Below are positions 8,649-16,902 of a stretch of DNA of 64,000 bases, piece after piece. Every line of letters starts with the position of its first letter. The stretch's first letter is position 1. The translations under genes were made by a program, and so were the position numbers. Source of the DNA: Bradyrhizobium arachidis (GTDB taxonomy: Bacteria > Pseudomonadota > Alphaproteobacteria > Rhizobiales > Xanthobacteraceae); NCBI RefSeq assembly GCF_015291705.1, contig NZ_CP030050.1:9549001-9613000 (forward strand). Direction: 5' to 3'. The notes under the pieces were generated by a model. That model did not search any database, was not told the DNA's origin, and saw only the letters and a program-made list of their open reading frames with translations.

Positions 8649-8782
8649 GCCGCATCGTGTTACCGTCACAAGATGGCGGTTGCTCTCGGACAATGAACCT
8701 GAGAGAAGAGCCGCGCCATGAGCGCCGCTGCGTACTGGCTGGCCCAGTCAAGCCGGGCGACGAGAGCAACCTGGTTCAACGA

Positions 8783-9055
8783 ATGGATTCGACGCTTTTG
8801 AAATTCGCTCTGCCCGCTCTCGTCGCTCTCGCGATCTCTGCCACGCCCGCCGCAGCGCTGGAGCAGAACTGCCGCTTCATCCAGGCCAAGCCCGATCGCG
8901 AGGCCTGCTACAAGCGCCAGGAGGAAGAGCTTGCGGCGAAGCGCAAGCCCGCCGCGCCGACTGACGAGAGCAAGACGTTCGAAACGCTGCGCCAGATGCG
9001 GCAGGACGACGATGCCGTCTATCGCAGCATCAACAACATCTGCCGCGGCTGCTGA
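8783..9055 (+). CDS. Small secreted protein of unknown function
   Basis: 90 aa. A Sec signal peptide (KFALPALVALAISATPAAA) precedes a charged mature part with four cysteines: NCRF, EACYKRQEEELAAKRK and, at the end, NNICRGC. Two disulfides in the periplasm are likely. The open frame runs far upstream but only this part has codon use and signal-peptide character. It converges on the enoyl-CoA hydratase gene with a 3-bp gap. No function is recognised. Confidence 0.65.
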   Translation: MDSTLLKFALPALVALAISATPAAALEQNCRFIQAKPDREACYKRQEEELAAKRKPAAPTDESKTFETLRQMRQDDDAVYRSINNICRGC

Positions 9056-9058
9056 CGT

Positions 9059-9862
9059 TCAGCTTTTGCCGCCGCCCCAGTTCGCCGCCCGCTTCTCCGC
9101 GAACGAGGCCAGCCCCTCTGCCGCCTCCGGGCTCTGGCGCTTGACCGAATGCAGGTGCACGAGCCGCTTGTAGGCGGCATCGTCCACCGCCATGCCGCCG
9201 AACGAGCTTTCGAGTGCAAGGCGCTTGGTCTCGGCCATCGCCTCCGGTCCATTGGCGAGCAGCTGTTCGACCACCTTGCGACCTGCCGCTTCGAGATCGG
9301 CGAGCGGCACCACCTCGTGGGCGAGGCCGATGCGGCGGGCGTCCTCGGCGCCGAAACGTTCCCCGGTCAGCGCGTAGCGGCGGACCTGCCGCACACCAAT
9401 GGCATCGCAGAGCTGCGGGATGATGATCGCGGCGGTCAGGCCCCAGCGCACCTCCGTGATCGAGAACAGGGCGTTGTCCGCGGCAATCACGACGTCGCAA
9501 GCCGCGATCACGCCGGTACCGCCGCCAAAGCAGCCGCCCTGCACCAAGGCGACGGTCGGGATCGCCAACGTGTTGAGCCGCTGCACGGCCTCGAACGTCG
9601 CGCGTGAGGCCGCCTCGTTGGCCTCGGCCGACTGCGGCCGCACGCCGTTGATCCATTTGAGGTCGGCGCCGGCCTGGAAATGCTTGCCGTTACCCTTGAG
9701 CACGACGACACGCAGGTTCGGCTTCTGACCGAGATCGTCCATGGCCGCGAGCACGCCTGCGATCAGCGCGCCGTCATAGGCGTTGTTGACCTCCGGCCGG
9801 TTCAACGTGACGGTCGCGACCCCACGCTCATCGAGGGTCCACAGGACGGGGTTGGCAGTCAT
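9059..9862 (-). CDS. Enoyl-CoA hydratase/isomerase family protein
   Basis: 267 aa crotonase. Visible are VATVTLNRPEVNNAYDGALI, the first oxyanion-hole segment GKHFQAGADLKWING, and VQGGCFGGGTGVIAACDVVIA with the acidic pair region FSITEVRWGL. The start at 9862 is chosen because the family begins there (an in-frame start at 9895 adds 11 residues). It hydrates an enoyl-CoA; its sequence style is like methylglutaconyl-CoA hydratase-type crotonases, but the substrate is unproven. Confidence 0.88.
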   Translation of the reverse strand: MTANPVLWTLDERGVATVTLNRPEVNNAYDGALIAGVLAAMDDLGQKPNLRVVVLKGNGKHFQAGADLKWINGVRPQSAEANEAASRATFEAVQRLNTLAIPTVALVQGGCFGGGTGVIAACDVVIAADNALFSITEVRWGLTAAIIIPQLCDAIGVRQVRRYALTGERFGAEDARRIGLAHEVVPLADLEAAGRKVVEQLLANGPEAMAETKRLALESSFGGMAVDDAAYKRLVHLHSVKRQSPEAAEGLASFAEKRAANWGGGKS

Positions 9863-10030
9863 TGGCGATCCTCCGGTCGTTCGTTGGGCGCGCACTATGG
9901 CCGAGGCAACGCATCCCGATCCATATCTTTCCAGCGTGGGGCGGCCGCGCCCATCGCATGGCGGCTTGTGTCATGCTGCCGCCGGACGGCATCCAGGGAC
10001 CAGGCAAAGCGATCAGGGACGGGACATTAC

Positions 10031-11005
10031 ATGCGCATCTGCATTTTCGGCGCGGGCGCCGTCGGCAGCCATATCGCGGTCAGGCTGGCGCGCGCCGGCC
10101 ATGAGGTCAGTTGCGTGATGCGAGGGGCGCATCTGGAGGCGGTCCGCGCCAACGGCCTGAAGCTGCGCGTCGGCGATTCCGAGGTCAGTGCGAAGGTGAA
10201 CGCCTCAGGCGATCCGGCCCAGCTCGGCCAACAGGACGTCGTGATCTCGACGCTGAAGGCCACCGCACTGACGGGACTGGTGTCCAGCATCAAGCCGCTG
10301 CTCCAGGACGATACCGCCATCGTGTTCGCGCAGAACGGCATTCCCTGGTGGTATGGCATCGGCCTGCCGCCGCGGCATCCGACCCCGCCAGACATTTCCT
10401 TTCTCGACCCCGGCGGACGTCTGCGCGCCTGCATCCCGAAGGAGCGGATTATCGGCGGGGTCATCTTCTCGTCCAACGAGGTAACCGCGGCCGGCGTCGT
10501 GCAGAACCTGACGCCGGACCGCAATCGCCTCCTGATCGGCGAATGCGACGACCGCAATTGCGAGCGCATCACGAAGCTGCGGAGCGTGTTCAACGATGCG
10601 CGGCTCGAATCGCCGCCGGTGGCCGAGATCCGCGAGGCGATCTGGTCAAAGCTGCTGACCAACATGTCGCTCTCGGTGCTGTGCCTGCTCACCGGCCAGA
10701 CCGCGCGCGGCGTGCGCGACGACCCGGCCTTCGCCGACGTCATCCCGCGCATGCTGAACGAGGCCAACGACATCGCCCAGCACTTCATCCCCGAGGTCAA
10801 GCGCGTGACCCGCAGCGGCCCCGCCCCCAACCACAAGCCGTCGCTGCTGCAGGATTACGAGCTCGGCCGCGCCATGGAGATCGACGTGCTGGTGAAGGCC
10901 CCCGCCGCCTTCGCCCGCACCGCCGGCCTGTCGACGCCGACGCTAGACCTGGTCGCCGCGCTCGCGATCCAGAGGGCGCGCGACAAGGGGCTCTATTCCG
11001 CCTGA
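10031..11005 (+). CDS. 2-dehydropantoate 2-reductase family protein
   Basis: 324 aa. The N-terminal Rossmann motif MRICIFGAGAVGSHIAVRLARAGHEV binds NADPH; VIVFAQNGIPWW and the C-terminal helical domain (IWSKLLTNMSLSVLCLLTG, then SLLQDYELGRAMEIDVL) are ApbA/PanE features. It reduces ketopantoate or, in catabolic contexts, an unrelated 2-oxo acid. A second family member is at 36542-37549, so at least one of them probably is not the pantothenate enzyme. The start is set at the Rossmann fold. Confidence 0.88.
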   Translation: MRICIFGAGAVGSHIAVRLARAGHEVSCVMRGAHLEAVRANGLKLRVGDSEVSAKVNASGDPAQLGQQDVVISTLKATALTGLVSSIKPLLQDDTAIVFAQNGIPWWYGIGLPPRHPTPPDISFLDPGGRLRACIPKERIIGGVIFSSNEVTAAGVVQNLTPDRNRLLIGECDDRNCERITKLRSVFNDARLESPPVAEIREAIWSKLLTNMSLSVLCLLTGQTARGVRDDPAFADVIPRMLNEANDIAQHFIPEVKRVTRSGPAPNHKPSLLQDYELGRAMEIDVLVKAPAAFARTAGLSTPTLDLVAALAIQRARDKGLYSA

Positions 11006-11008
11006 GCT

Positions 11009-11692
11009 TTAGCCGAGATCGTCGATCCAGGCGGCGAGCGTGTCGAGCACTTCGGCAAGCGCTTCGTCGTTGGTGCGGCCGGACTTCTTCAGCACCGCGA
11101 AGGAGTGATCACCACCTTCGATCTCATGTAGCGTCGCCTTCGCCCCGAGCGCTGCGATGACCGGCTTGAGATGGCCGAGATCGGCCAGCCCATCGCGCGT
11201 GCCTTGCAGGAACAGCATGGGGATCGCGACCTGAGCAAGGTGGTCGGCGCGCTCGGATGACGGCTTCTTGTCGGCATGAAGGGGAAAGCCGAGGAAGGCT
11301 AGCCCCTTTACGCCCGGCAGCGGAGCCTTGGATTGCGCCTGCGAGGTCATGCGCCCACCGAACGACTTTCCACCCGCGATGAGCTTCAATCCGGGACAGA
11401 GCCGCGCCGCTTCCGCGACCGCCGCGCGGATCGCGGCATGCGCGACCGCCGGCTGGTCGGGACGCCCGTGTTTCTTTTCCATGTAGAGAAAATTGAATCG
11501 GAACGTCGCGATGCCGCGATCCGCCAAGCCCGCTGCGGCCTTCTCCATGAAAGCGTGCCGCATGTCGGCGCCGGCGCCATGCCCCAGGACGTAGCAGGCG
11601 CGCGCGTTGTCCGGCTGCGTCAGGATCGCCGAGACCCTGCCGATGCGCTCGATGTCGAGCTTGAGCTCTTGCGTTTTGACAGCCACAATCAA
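11009..11692 (-). CDS. Alpha/beta hydrolase (dienelactone hydrolase-like, KANL3/Tex30 type)
   Basis: About 227 aa. The nucleophile elbow is GGKSFGG (Ser), with the acid in FLQGTRDGLAD and the base in EGGDHSF. The pattern GHGAGADMRHAFM near the N-terminus gives the oxyanion region. The start is unusual: only TTG (11692) or GTG (11686) is available before an in-frame stop, so translation may be weak. It converges on the upstream reductase gene with a 3-bp gap. A cytoplasmic esterase or thioesterase role is possible; no substrate can be assigned. Confidence 0.8.
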   Translation of the reverse strand: MIVAVKTQELKLDIERIGRVSAILTQPDNARACYVLGHGAGADMRHAFMEKAAAGLADRGIATFRFNFLYMEKKHGRPDQPAVAHAAIRAAVAEAARLCPGLKLIAGGKSFGGRMTSQAQSKAPLPGVKGLAFLGFPLHADKKPSSERADHLAQVAIPMLFLQGTRDGLADLGHLKPVIAALGAKATLHEIEGGDHSFAVLKKSGRTNDEALAEVLDTLAAWIDDLG

Positions 11693-11812
11693 TCATCCCG
11701 ACAGATGCCGTTACGGCCGCCTTGGTAGCGCCACCGGCGCAGCCTGAAAACACAATAATTGCCGCGGCCGACTAGCCTACCAAGCCGGAAAGCCGCATCA
11801 ATCGAGGTAATC

Positions 11813-12958
11813 ATGTCCTACCGCTCCTCCTGGATGACCGAAGAGCTCGACGTCTTCCGCGACCAGTTCCGGAAATATCTCGCCAAGGACCTGGCGCCGC
11901 GCGCGGAAAAATGGCGCGAGCAGAAGATGGTCGATCGCTTCGCCTGGCGCGGTCTTGGCGAGATGGGCGCGCTGCTGGCGAGCGTGCCGGAGGCATATGG
12001 CGGGCTGGGCGCGACCTTCGCCTATGACGCCGCCGTGCTGGACGATCTCGAAAGCACGGTGCCGGAGCTGACCACCGGCGTCTCCGTGCACAGCGCCATC
12101 GTCGCGCACTACATCCTCAATTACGGCTCGGAGGAGCAGAAGAAGCGCTGGCTGCCGAAGATGGCCTCGGGCGAGATGGTCGGCGCCATCGCCATGACCG
12201 AGCCCGGCACCGGCTCGGACCTGCAAAGCGTCAAGACCACGGCGAAGAAGCAGGGCAATTCCTACGTCATCAACGGCCAGAAGACTTTCATCACCAACGG
12301 CCAGGCCGCCGATCTCGTCATTGTCGTCGCGCGAACCGGCGAGGCCGGGGCGAAAGGCATCTCGCTGCTCGTGGTCGAGACTGAAGGTGCGGACGGTTAC
12401 AAGCGCGGGCGCAACCTGGACAAGATCGGCCTGCACGCCTCCGACACATCGGAGCTGTTCTTCGACAACGTCACGGTGCCGCCGGAAAACCTGCTGGGCA
12501 AGGAGGAAGGCCAGGGCTTCGTGCAGCTGATGCAGCAGCTCCCACAGGAGCGCCTTGCGCTGGCGGTCGGCGCCGTCGCCTCGATGGAGCGGGCGGTCAA
12601 GCTCACCACCGAATACACCAAGGAAAGAAAGGCGTTCGGCAAGCCGTTGATGGACTTCCAGAACACCGCCTTCACCCTCGCCGAGCGCAAGACCGAAGCC
12701 ATGATCGCGCGCGTCTTCGTCGACTGGTGCATCGAGCAGCTGATCGCCGGGGATCTCGACACCGTGACGGCATCGATGGCGAAATACTGGTGCTCGGACA
12801 AGCAGGTCCAGACCGCCGACGAATGCCTCCAGCTGTTCGGCGGCTACGGCTACATGCAGGAATACCCGATCTCGCGCATCTTCATCGATTCCCGCATCCA
12901 GAAGATCTATGGCGGCACCAACGAGATCATGAAGCTGTTGATCGCGCGTTCGCTGTAG
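11813..12958 (+). CDS. Acyl-CoA dehydrogenase
   Basis: 381 aa, standard length. It oxidises an acyl-CoA to the enoyl-CoA with FAD and passes electrons to ETF. Visible: MVGAIAMTEPGTGSDLQSVKT (FAD-binding signature), ERKAFGKPLMDFQNTAF, the C-terminal QLFGGYGYMQEYPISR and KIYGGTNEIMK with the Glu region used by short/medium-chain and long-chain enzymes. The ATG at 11813 is preferred over 11759 because the conserved protein starts there. Confidence 0.93.
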   Translation: MSYRSSWMTEELDVFRDQFRKYLAKDLAPRAEKWREQKMVDRFAWRGLGEMGALLASVPEAYGGLGATFAYDAAVLDDLESTVPELTTGVSVHSAIVAHYILNYGSEEQKKRWLPKMASGEMVGAIAMTEPGTGSDLQSVKTTAKKQGNSYVINGQKTFITNGQAADLVIVVARTGEAGAKGISLLVVETEGADGYKRGRNLDKIGLHASDTSELFFDNVTVPPENLLGKEEGQGFVQLMQQLPQERLALAVGAVASMERAVKLTTEYTKERKAFGKPLMDFQNTAFTLAERKTEAMIARVFVDWCIEQLIAGDLDTVTASMAKYWCSDKQVQTADECLQLFGGYGYMQEYPISRIFIDSRIQKIYGGTNEIMKLLIARSL

Positions 12959-13046
12959 TCCGTAATAACATCATTCTATGGTTGTTGGCGTGGAACGGGA
13001 GCGATAATCTCCACAGAGAGCTGGCGAGGCCCGGAGTGTCCGTGTC

Positions 13047-14360
13047 ATGCGAAAGCGACCCGCGTCAGGAAAGCGACCCCGGGGCAAGTCGCCTCCTGAT
13101 ACCACATCGCGTTCAGGCAAGAAGCGACCCTCGGATCACAAGAGATCTTCAGAAAAGAGATCTTCGGAAAAGAAATCTTCAGATGCGAGCTCTTCAAACA
13201 AGAGCTTGGAGACTGTCTACGTCTTCGATGCAGGCCGCGTTTGTCCCGGCGACATCCTGCTGACCAGGGTCCCACTGAAGCTCCTCGATCACTCGACATT
13301 CCAGAGCAGCGCGATTCAGGCCGGGACCCGGGCGCCCTTCAGCCACGCCGCACTTTGCATCGAGCACGGCTTGATGATCGAAGCCGTCGGCGCCGGCGTC
13401 TGCCGGTTCGCCCTCGGCGCGACCGGCGTACGATCGAAGGCCAATGTGAAGTTCCTCAGGCTCAACCTCGACGTGGTCAACGGGCCACAGCATGCTCAAT
13501 TGGCCGCGCATTTCGGCCACCAATATCTCTCGCGCGGCTACTCGCTGCCCGGAGCGCTCGGCACCCGGATCGCTCCTCTCCGCAAGAAAGCGCGCGGAGA
13601 TCTGTTTTGTTCGGAGCTGGTCGCGCGAGCCTATGACGAGGCGCGCTGTCCGCTCTTGCCCGGCAAGAAGCCGAACAGAATCGCACCCGGCGATCTCCTG
13701 AAGTCGGACGTCCTGCGCGACGTCACCAAGCTCGCGCTCGTCCCGATCCAGATCGACACGCCGTTGATGTATTATCTGGACGACGGCTCTCATTTCGAAC
13801 GGGTGGCGCACTGGGAAGTGCGCACGAAGCTCAAGATCGTGCAGAGCCCGCCGGTCCAGCGTGAGCTGGCTGCACTCGGCGCCAGCGTGCCGGGCTTCTT
13901 CGAGCTCGAGAAGGTGTTGCGGCAAGCCTCGTCGTCCGGGCTCGACGACGCCATCCATGACGAGCTGGTCCGGCACGATTTCAGCGCCGAATACACGCGC
14001 AGGACACTCGTCTCGGTCGATCTCAAGGAGCCCGGCGAAATCCTGAGTGCGGAATTCGCCGCGCGTTTCGAGCCGCCCGAGGACCAGCTCAAGAACCTGA
14101 ACAAGGACACCCTGGAGTTCCTGCTGGAGGAGCGAAAGTCAGCAATCGTCTCGTTCCAGAATGACATCGCTTCGCGGAAGACGGATATCGAGACATGGGA
14201 TCGTCATCGAAGCAGCCGGAATTCACGAACTTTCGACTATCTCACGACCATGCAGCGTCCATTGCTGGACGTCAGCGAGCAATTACTCAAGCTCTTCCGC
14301 AAGGAGCTTGACGCCCTGACGGCGGAGCAAGAACGCAGAAGAGCATCCGCGGCGCAATAG
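13047..14360 (+). CDS. YiiX-like NlpC/P60 superfamily protein with basic repeat N-terminus
   Basis: 437 aa. After a basic, serine-rich N-terminal tail (residues 1-52) comes a permuted papain-fold domain: CPGDILLTR, then FSHAALCIEHG (His100) and RGDLFCSELVARAYDEA (Cys188). The His-then-Cys order is that of the YiiX/YebB group, which hydrolyses amide or acyl bonds in peptides or lipids. The C-terminal 130 residues are helical and probably coiled (VLLE-type heptads around NKDTLEFLLEERK). The tail is encoded by 15-bp tandem repeats (13140-13199). No signal peptide is seen. Function is unknown. Confidence 0.75.
   Translation: MRKRPASGKRPRGKSPPDTTSRSGKKRPSDHKRSSEKRSSEKKSSDASSSNKSLETVYVFDAGRVCPGDILLTRVPLKLLDHSTFQSSAIQAGTRAPFSHAALCIEHGLMIEAVGAGVCRFALGATGVRSKANVKFLRLNLDVVNGPQHAQLAAHFGHQYLSRGYSLPGALGTRIAPLRKKARGDLFCSELVARAYDEARCPLLPGKKPNRIAPGDLLKSDVLRDVTKLALVPIQIDTPLMYYLDDGSHFERVAHWEVRTKLKIVQSPPVQRELAALGASVPGFFELEKVLRQASSSGLDDAIHDELVRHDFSAEYTRRTLVSVDLKEPGEILSAEFAARFEPPEDQLKNLNKDTLEFLLEERKSAIVSFQNDIASRKTDIETWDRHRSSRNSRTFDYLTTMQRPLLDVSEQLLKLFRKELDALTAEQERRRASAAQ
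13140..13199 (+). repeat. Four 15-bp tandem repeats inside a coding region
   Basis: Units start at 13140, 13155, 13170 and 13185; the first two differ at one base (AAGAGATCTTCAGAA and AAGAGATCTTCGGAA) and the last two are diverged. They encode KRSSE, KRSSE, KKSSD and ASSSN. A unit length of five codons means copy-number change keeps the frame. Confidence 0.8.
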
Positions 14361-14417
14361 CGGCTCCCATAGCGAGAGCACCAATCACACCGGCCGGCGA
14401 ACCGCCGGTCCGCGCAG

Positions 14418-15302
14418 CTACTTCATCCGCTTGTCGGCGGCGACGAAGTCGATGAAGGTCCTCACCTTCGCGGAGAGATATTTGCGGCTCGGATAGACCG
14501 CGAACAGTTTTCCGACAAAGATGATGTGTCCGGGCATGACGTGTTCGAGGCGTCCCGCGGCGATGTCCTCCGCGACCAGCCATTTCGGCAGGAAGGCGAG
14601 GCCCATGCCTCCGAGCGCGGCCATGTGCAGCAGCGTTTCGTTGCCGCTGCGCAGCACCGGATTGAACTTGATGGTTTCGGGACCGTGCTCCCCCGCGAAC
14701 GAGAAGCTCTCGCCCGGATAAAGCGCGTAGTGCAGCACAGGGGCGCCGGAGAGATCGGCGAAGGTCGCCGGGCGGCCCGCGCGTTTGAGGAAGGCGGGAG
14801 CGGCCACCATGTAGAACGGGACGTTGGTGATGGGGCGCGCGATCAGCGCCTCGTCCGGTGCGCCGGTCGCGCGCAAGGCGAGGTCGAATCCTTCTTCGAC
14901 CAGATTGACCAGCCGTCCGCTGAGATCGACGTCGAGCCGCACCTCCGGATAGCGCGCCTGGTAGTCGGCCAGCACGCTTGCGAAGATCGCATTCGCCATC
15001 CACACCGGCGCGGTCAGCCGCAGCGTGCCATGCGGAATGACGGTCGCGTTGCTGACGGCTGCCTCGACCTCGTCGAGCGAATCCAGCATCTGCCGCGCCT
15101 GCTCGAAGTAGAGCGCGCCGCTTTCGCTCAGGCTGACCCGCCGGCTGGTCCGGTTCAGCAGCCGCGTGCCGAGCCGCTGCTCGAGCTGCATCACGTGCTT
15201 GCTCGCCATGGCTGGCGAGATGCGCAGGCGCTGCGCCGCGGTCGCGAAGCTCTTGAGCTCCGCGACCAGGCAAAACACCCTCATGCTGACCAGAGTATCC
15301 AT
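14418..15302 (-). CDS. LysR-family transcriptional regulator
   Basis: 294 aa. Helix-turn-helix SFATAAQRLRISPAMASKHVMQLEQRLGT lies at about residues 18-46 and the hinge LSESGALYFEQARQMLD follows. It belongs to the CrgA/AaeR-like subgroup by its start MDTLVSMRVF. Its gene is divergent from the DoxX-DsrE-TlpA operon across 103 bp, so it probably controls that operon and itself. Confidence 0.93.
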   Translation of the reverse strand: MDTLVSMRVFCLVAELKSFATAAQRLRISPAMASKHVMQLEQRLGTRLLNRTSRRVSLSESGALYFEQARQMLDSLDEVEAAVSNATVIPHGTLRLTAPVWMANAIFASVLADYQARYPEVRLDVDLSGRLVNLVEEGFDLALRATGAPDEALIARPITNVPFYMVAAPAFLKRAGRPATFADLSGAPVLHYALYPGESFSFAGEHGPETIKFNPVLRSGNETLLHMAALGGMGLAFLPKWLVAEDIAAGRLEHVMPGHIIFVGKLFAVYPSRKYLSAKVRTFIDFVAADKRMK

Positions 15303-15405
15303 CAGATCATCAACATCCAGGAAAGGAACCTATCCTGAAACGCATAATGATCAAAAATGGAGAAACTATCAAATGGTGGCAACCCTCACATCTTGGAGAA
15401 CCACC

Positions 15406-15837
15406 ATGTCCGCCACCACCACTCTTGAGACCGCCACGCCCGGCCGCGCCCTTCGCATCGGCCTCTGGGCCGGCCAGGTCCTCATCGCCTTCGTCTTCAT
15501 CTCGGCTGGGTTCGTCAAGCTGACCACGCCCATTCCGCAGCTGGCCGCGATGATGCCGTGGGCCGGGCAATATTCCGAAACCTTCGTCCGCTCCATCGCG
15601 CTGGTCGATCTCGCCGGCGGCATCGGCATTATCCTGCCCGCCCTGACGCGGATCCTGCCGCGGCTGACGGTGCTGGCCGCGCTGGGTTGCGCGGTGCTGC
15701 AGGTGATCGCGCTCGTCTTCCACCTCTCGCGCGGCGAGGCGCCGGTCACGCCGCTCAATGTCGTCCTGCTCGCGCTCAGCCTGTTCGTGCTGTGGGGACG
15801 CAGCCGCAAGGCGCCGATCGCGCCGCGTCAGTTCTGA
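15406..15837 (+). CDS. DoxX-family membrane protein
   Basis: 143 aa with four membrane segments (VLIAFVFISAGFVKLT, a second at SIALVDLAGGIGIILPALT, then VLAALGCAVLQVIAL and LNVVLLALSLFVLW). DoxX proteins are small membrane subunits linked to thiosulfate:quinone oxidoreduction or to oxidative-stress complexes. The start at 15406 has TTGGAG 12 bases upstream; an upstream in-frame ATG (15373) is less likely. First gene of an operon with a DsrE-like and a thioredoxin-like exported protein. Confidence 0.85.
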   Translation: MSATTTLETATPGRALRIGLWAGQVLIAFVFISAGFVKLTTPIPQLAAMMPWAGQYSETFVRSIALVDLAGGIGIILPALTRILPRLTVLAALGCAVLQVIALVFHLSRGEAPVTPLNVVLLALSLFVLWGRSRKAPIAPRQF

Positions 15838-15856
15838 CCGGCAGGACGCCGTCGCC

Positions 15857-16318
15857 ATGATCTCTGCCAATGGATGGTCCCGCAGGGGCCTGCTCGCGGG
15901 CACCGCGATCCTCACGGCCGGCGGCGCTGCCGCGGCCAAGGAGGATCGTCTTGCCGACGGCGTCGTGATCCTGATCGATAGCAACGAGCCCTATGTCATG
16001 GGTCACGCGATCAGCTATTCGGCCAATCTCGCAAAGCACTTTGCCGAGAAGGGCATGCGATTGCTGATCGAGGTCGTCGCCAACGGCAAGGGCATCGACG
16101 TCTTCCGCGCGGACAAGACGCCGCTGGTCGAGCCACTCGCAACATTGCGGCAGTCGGTGCCGAACCTCAGCTACAGCATGTGCGCCTCGTCCAAGGCGAT
16201 CGCGGAGTCCAAGGAGCAGATCTCGATTCCGCTGATCGCGGGCGCGAGCCTCGTCCCGTTCGGCATCGGCCGCGTGGTCGATCTGCAACTGAAGGGCTGG
16301 GCCTATATCCATGCGTAG
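15857..16318 (+). CDS. Exported DsrE-family protein
   Basis: 153 aa. A twin-arginine leader (SRRGLLAGTAILTAGGAAA) suggests export of a folded protein. The mature part follows the DsrE/DsrF fold: GVVILIDSNEPYVMGHAISYSANLA, then LIEVVANGKGI and a single conserved cysteine in YSMCASS (Cys109). DsrE-like proteins carry persulfide sulfur or serve as sulfur-relay partners. It lies 19 bp after the DoxX gene and overlaps the next gene by 8 bases (ATGCGTAG). The pairing with a CPAC thioredoxin suggests periplasmic sulfur or thiol chemistry. Confidence 0.8.
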   Translation: MISANGWSRRGLLAGTAILTAGGAAAAKEDRLADGVVILIDSNEPYVMGHAISYSANLAKHFAEKGMRLLIEVVANGKGIDVFRADKTPLVEPLATLRQSVPNLSYSMCASSKAIAESKEQISIPLIAGASLVPFGIGRVVDLQLKGWAYIHA

Positions 16319-16895
16319 AAGCATCCCGGCGCTGTCGCGGCGGTCGGTCCTGATGGCCGCGGCAGCCTCTCTCGCTGTCCCGCGCGCAAGTGGCGCGCAG
16401 GACAGCTGGCCGCCGGTGTTCGAGGCCGGCCGCAGCCAATTCACCGTGGTGCGGCCGCGCGCGGTGATGCCGCAGCTGAAGCTCCAGGATCTGCGCGGCA
16501 AGGACGTCGCCGTGGCTGCCAAGCCGGGCCGCATCACATTGGTGAACTTCTGGGCGACCTGGTGCCCGGCCTGCAAGCTCGATCTGCCCATGCTCGCAAG
16601 CCTCGCCGGATCGCGGCCCGACCGGCTCGACGTGGTCGCGATCTGCACCGATACCAAAGACCTGCGCAAGATCCGCAGCTTTCTCGGCGGCCTCGCCGTG
16701 CAGAACCTCGCCTGTTATGTCGACACCTATGACGCCGCGGCTGAAGCCTCGCGCGCGATGTTCTCACTCGTCGGGATGCCCATCACCTATCTGGTCGGAA
16801 CGGGCGGTCGCATCGAAGGCTATATCGCTGGGGCGCCCGACTGGCTCTCGCCAGCCGGCACGCGGCTGCTGCAATTCTATCGCGAGCAGGGTTAG
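16311..16895 (+). CDS. Exported TlpA/ResA-like thioredoxin
   Basis: 194 aa. A twin-arginine leader (LSRRSVLMAAAASLAV) precedes a thioredoxin fold with the redox pair CPAC (Cys85, Cys88) in LVNFWATWCPACKLDLPML and the cis-Pro region FSLVGMPITYLV. The start overlaps the DsrE gene stop, so the two are translationally coupled. It likely reduces or handles disulfides or persulfides in the periplasm, possibly on the upstream DsrE partner (inference). Confidence 0.85.
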   Translation: MRRSIPALSRRSVLMAAAASLAVPRASGAQDSWPPVFEAGRSQFTVVRPRAVMPQLKLQDLRGKDVAVAAKPGRITLVNFWATWCPACKLDLPMLASLAGSRPDRLDVVAICTDTKDLRKIRSFLGGLAVQNLACYVDTYDAAAEASRAMFSLVGMPITYLVGTGGRIEGYIAGAPDWLSPAGTRLLQFYREQG

Positions 16896-16902
16896 TGCCG
16901 TC

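Noticed and set aside
8718..8801. 27-aa frame before the small secreted protein
   Set aside because: It overlaps the better-supported gene at 8783, has only a weak ribosome site and no recognisable features.
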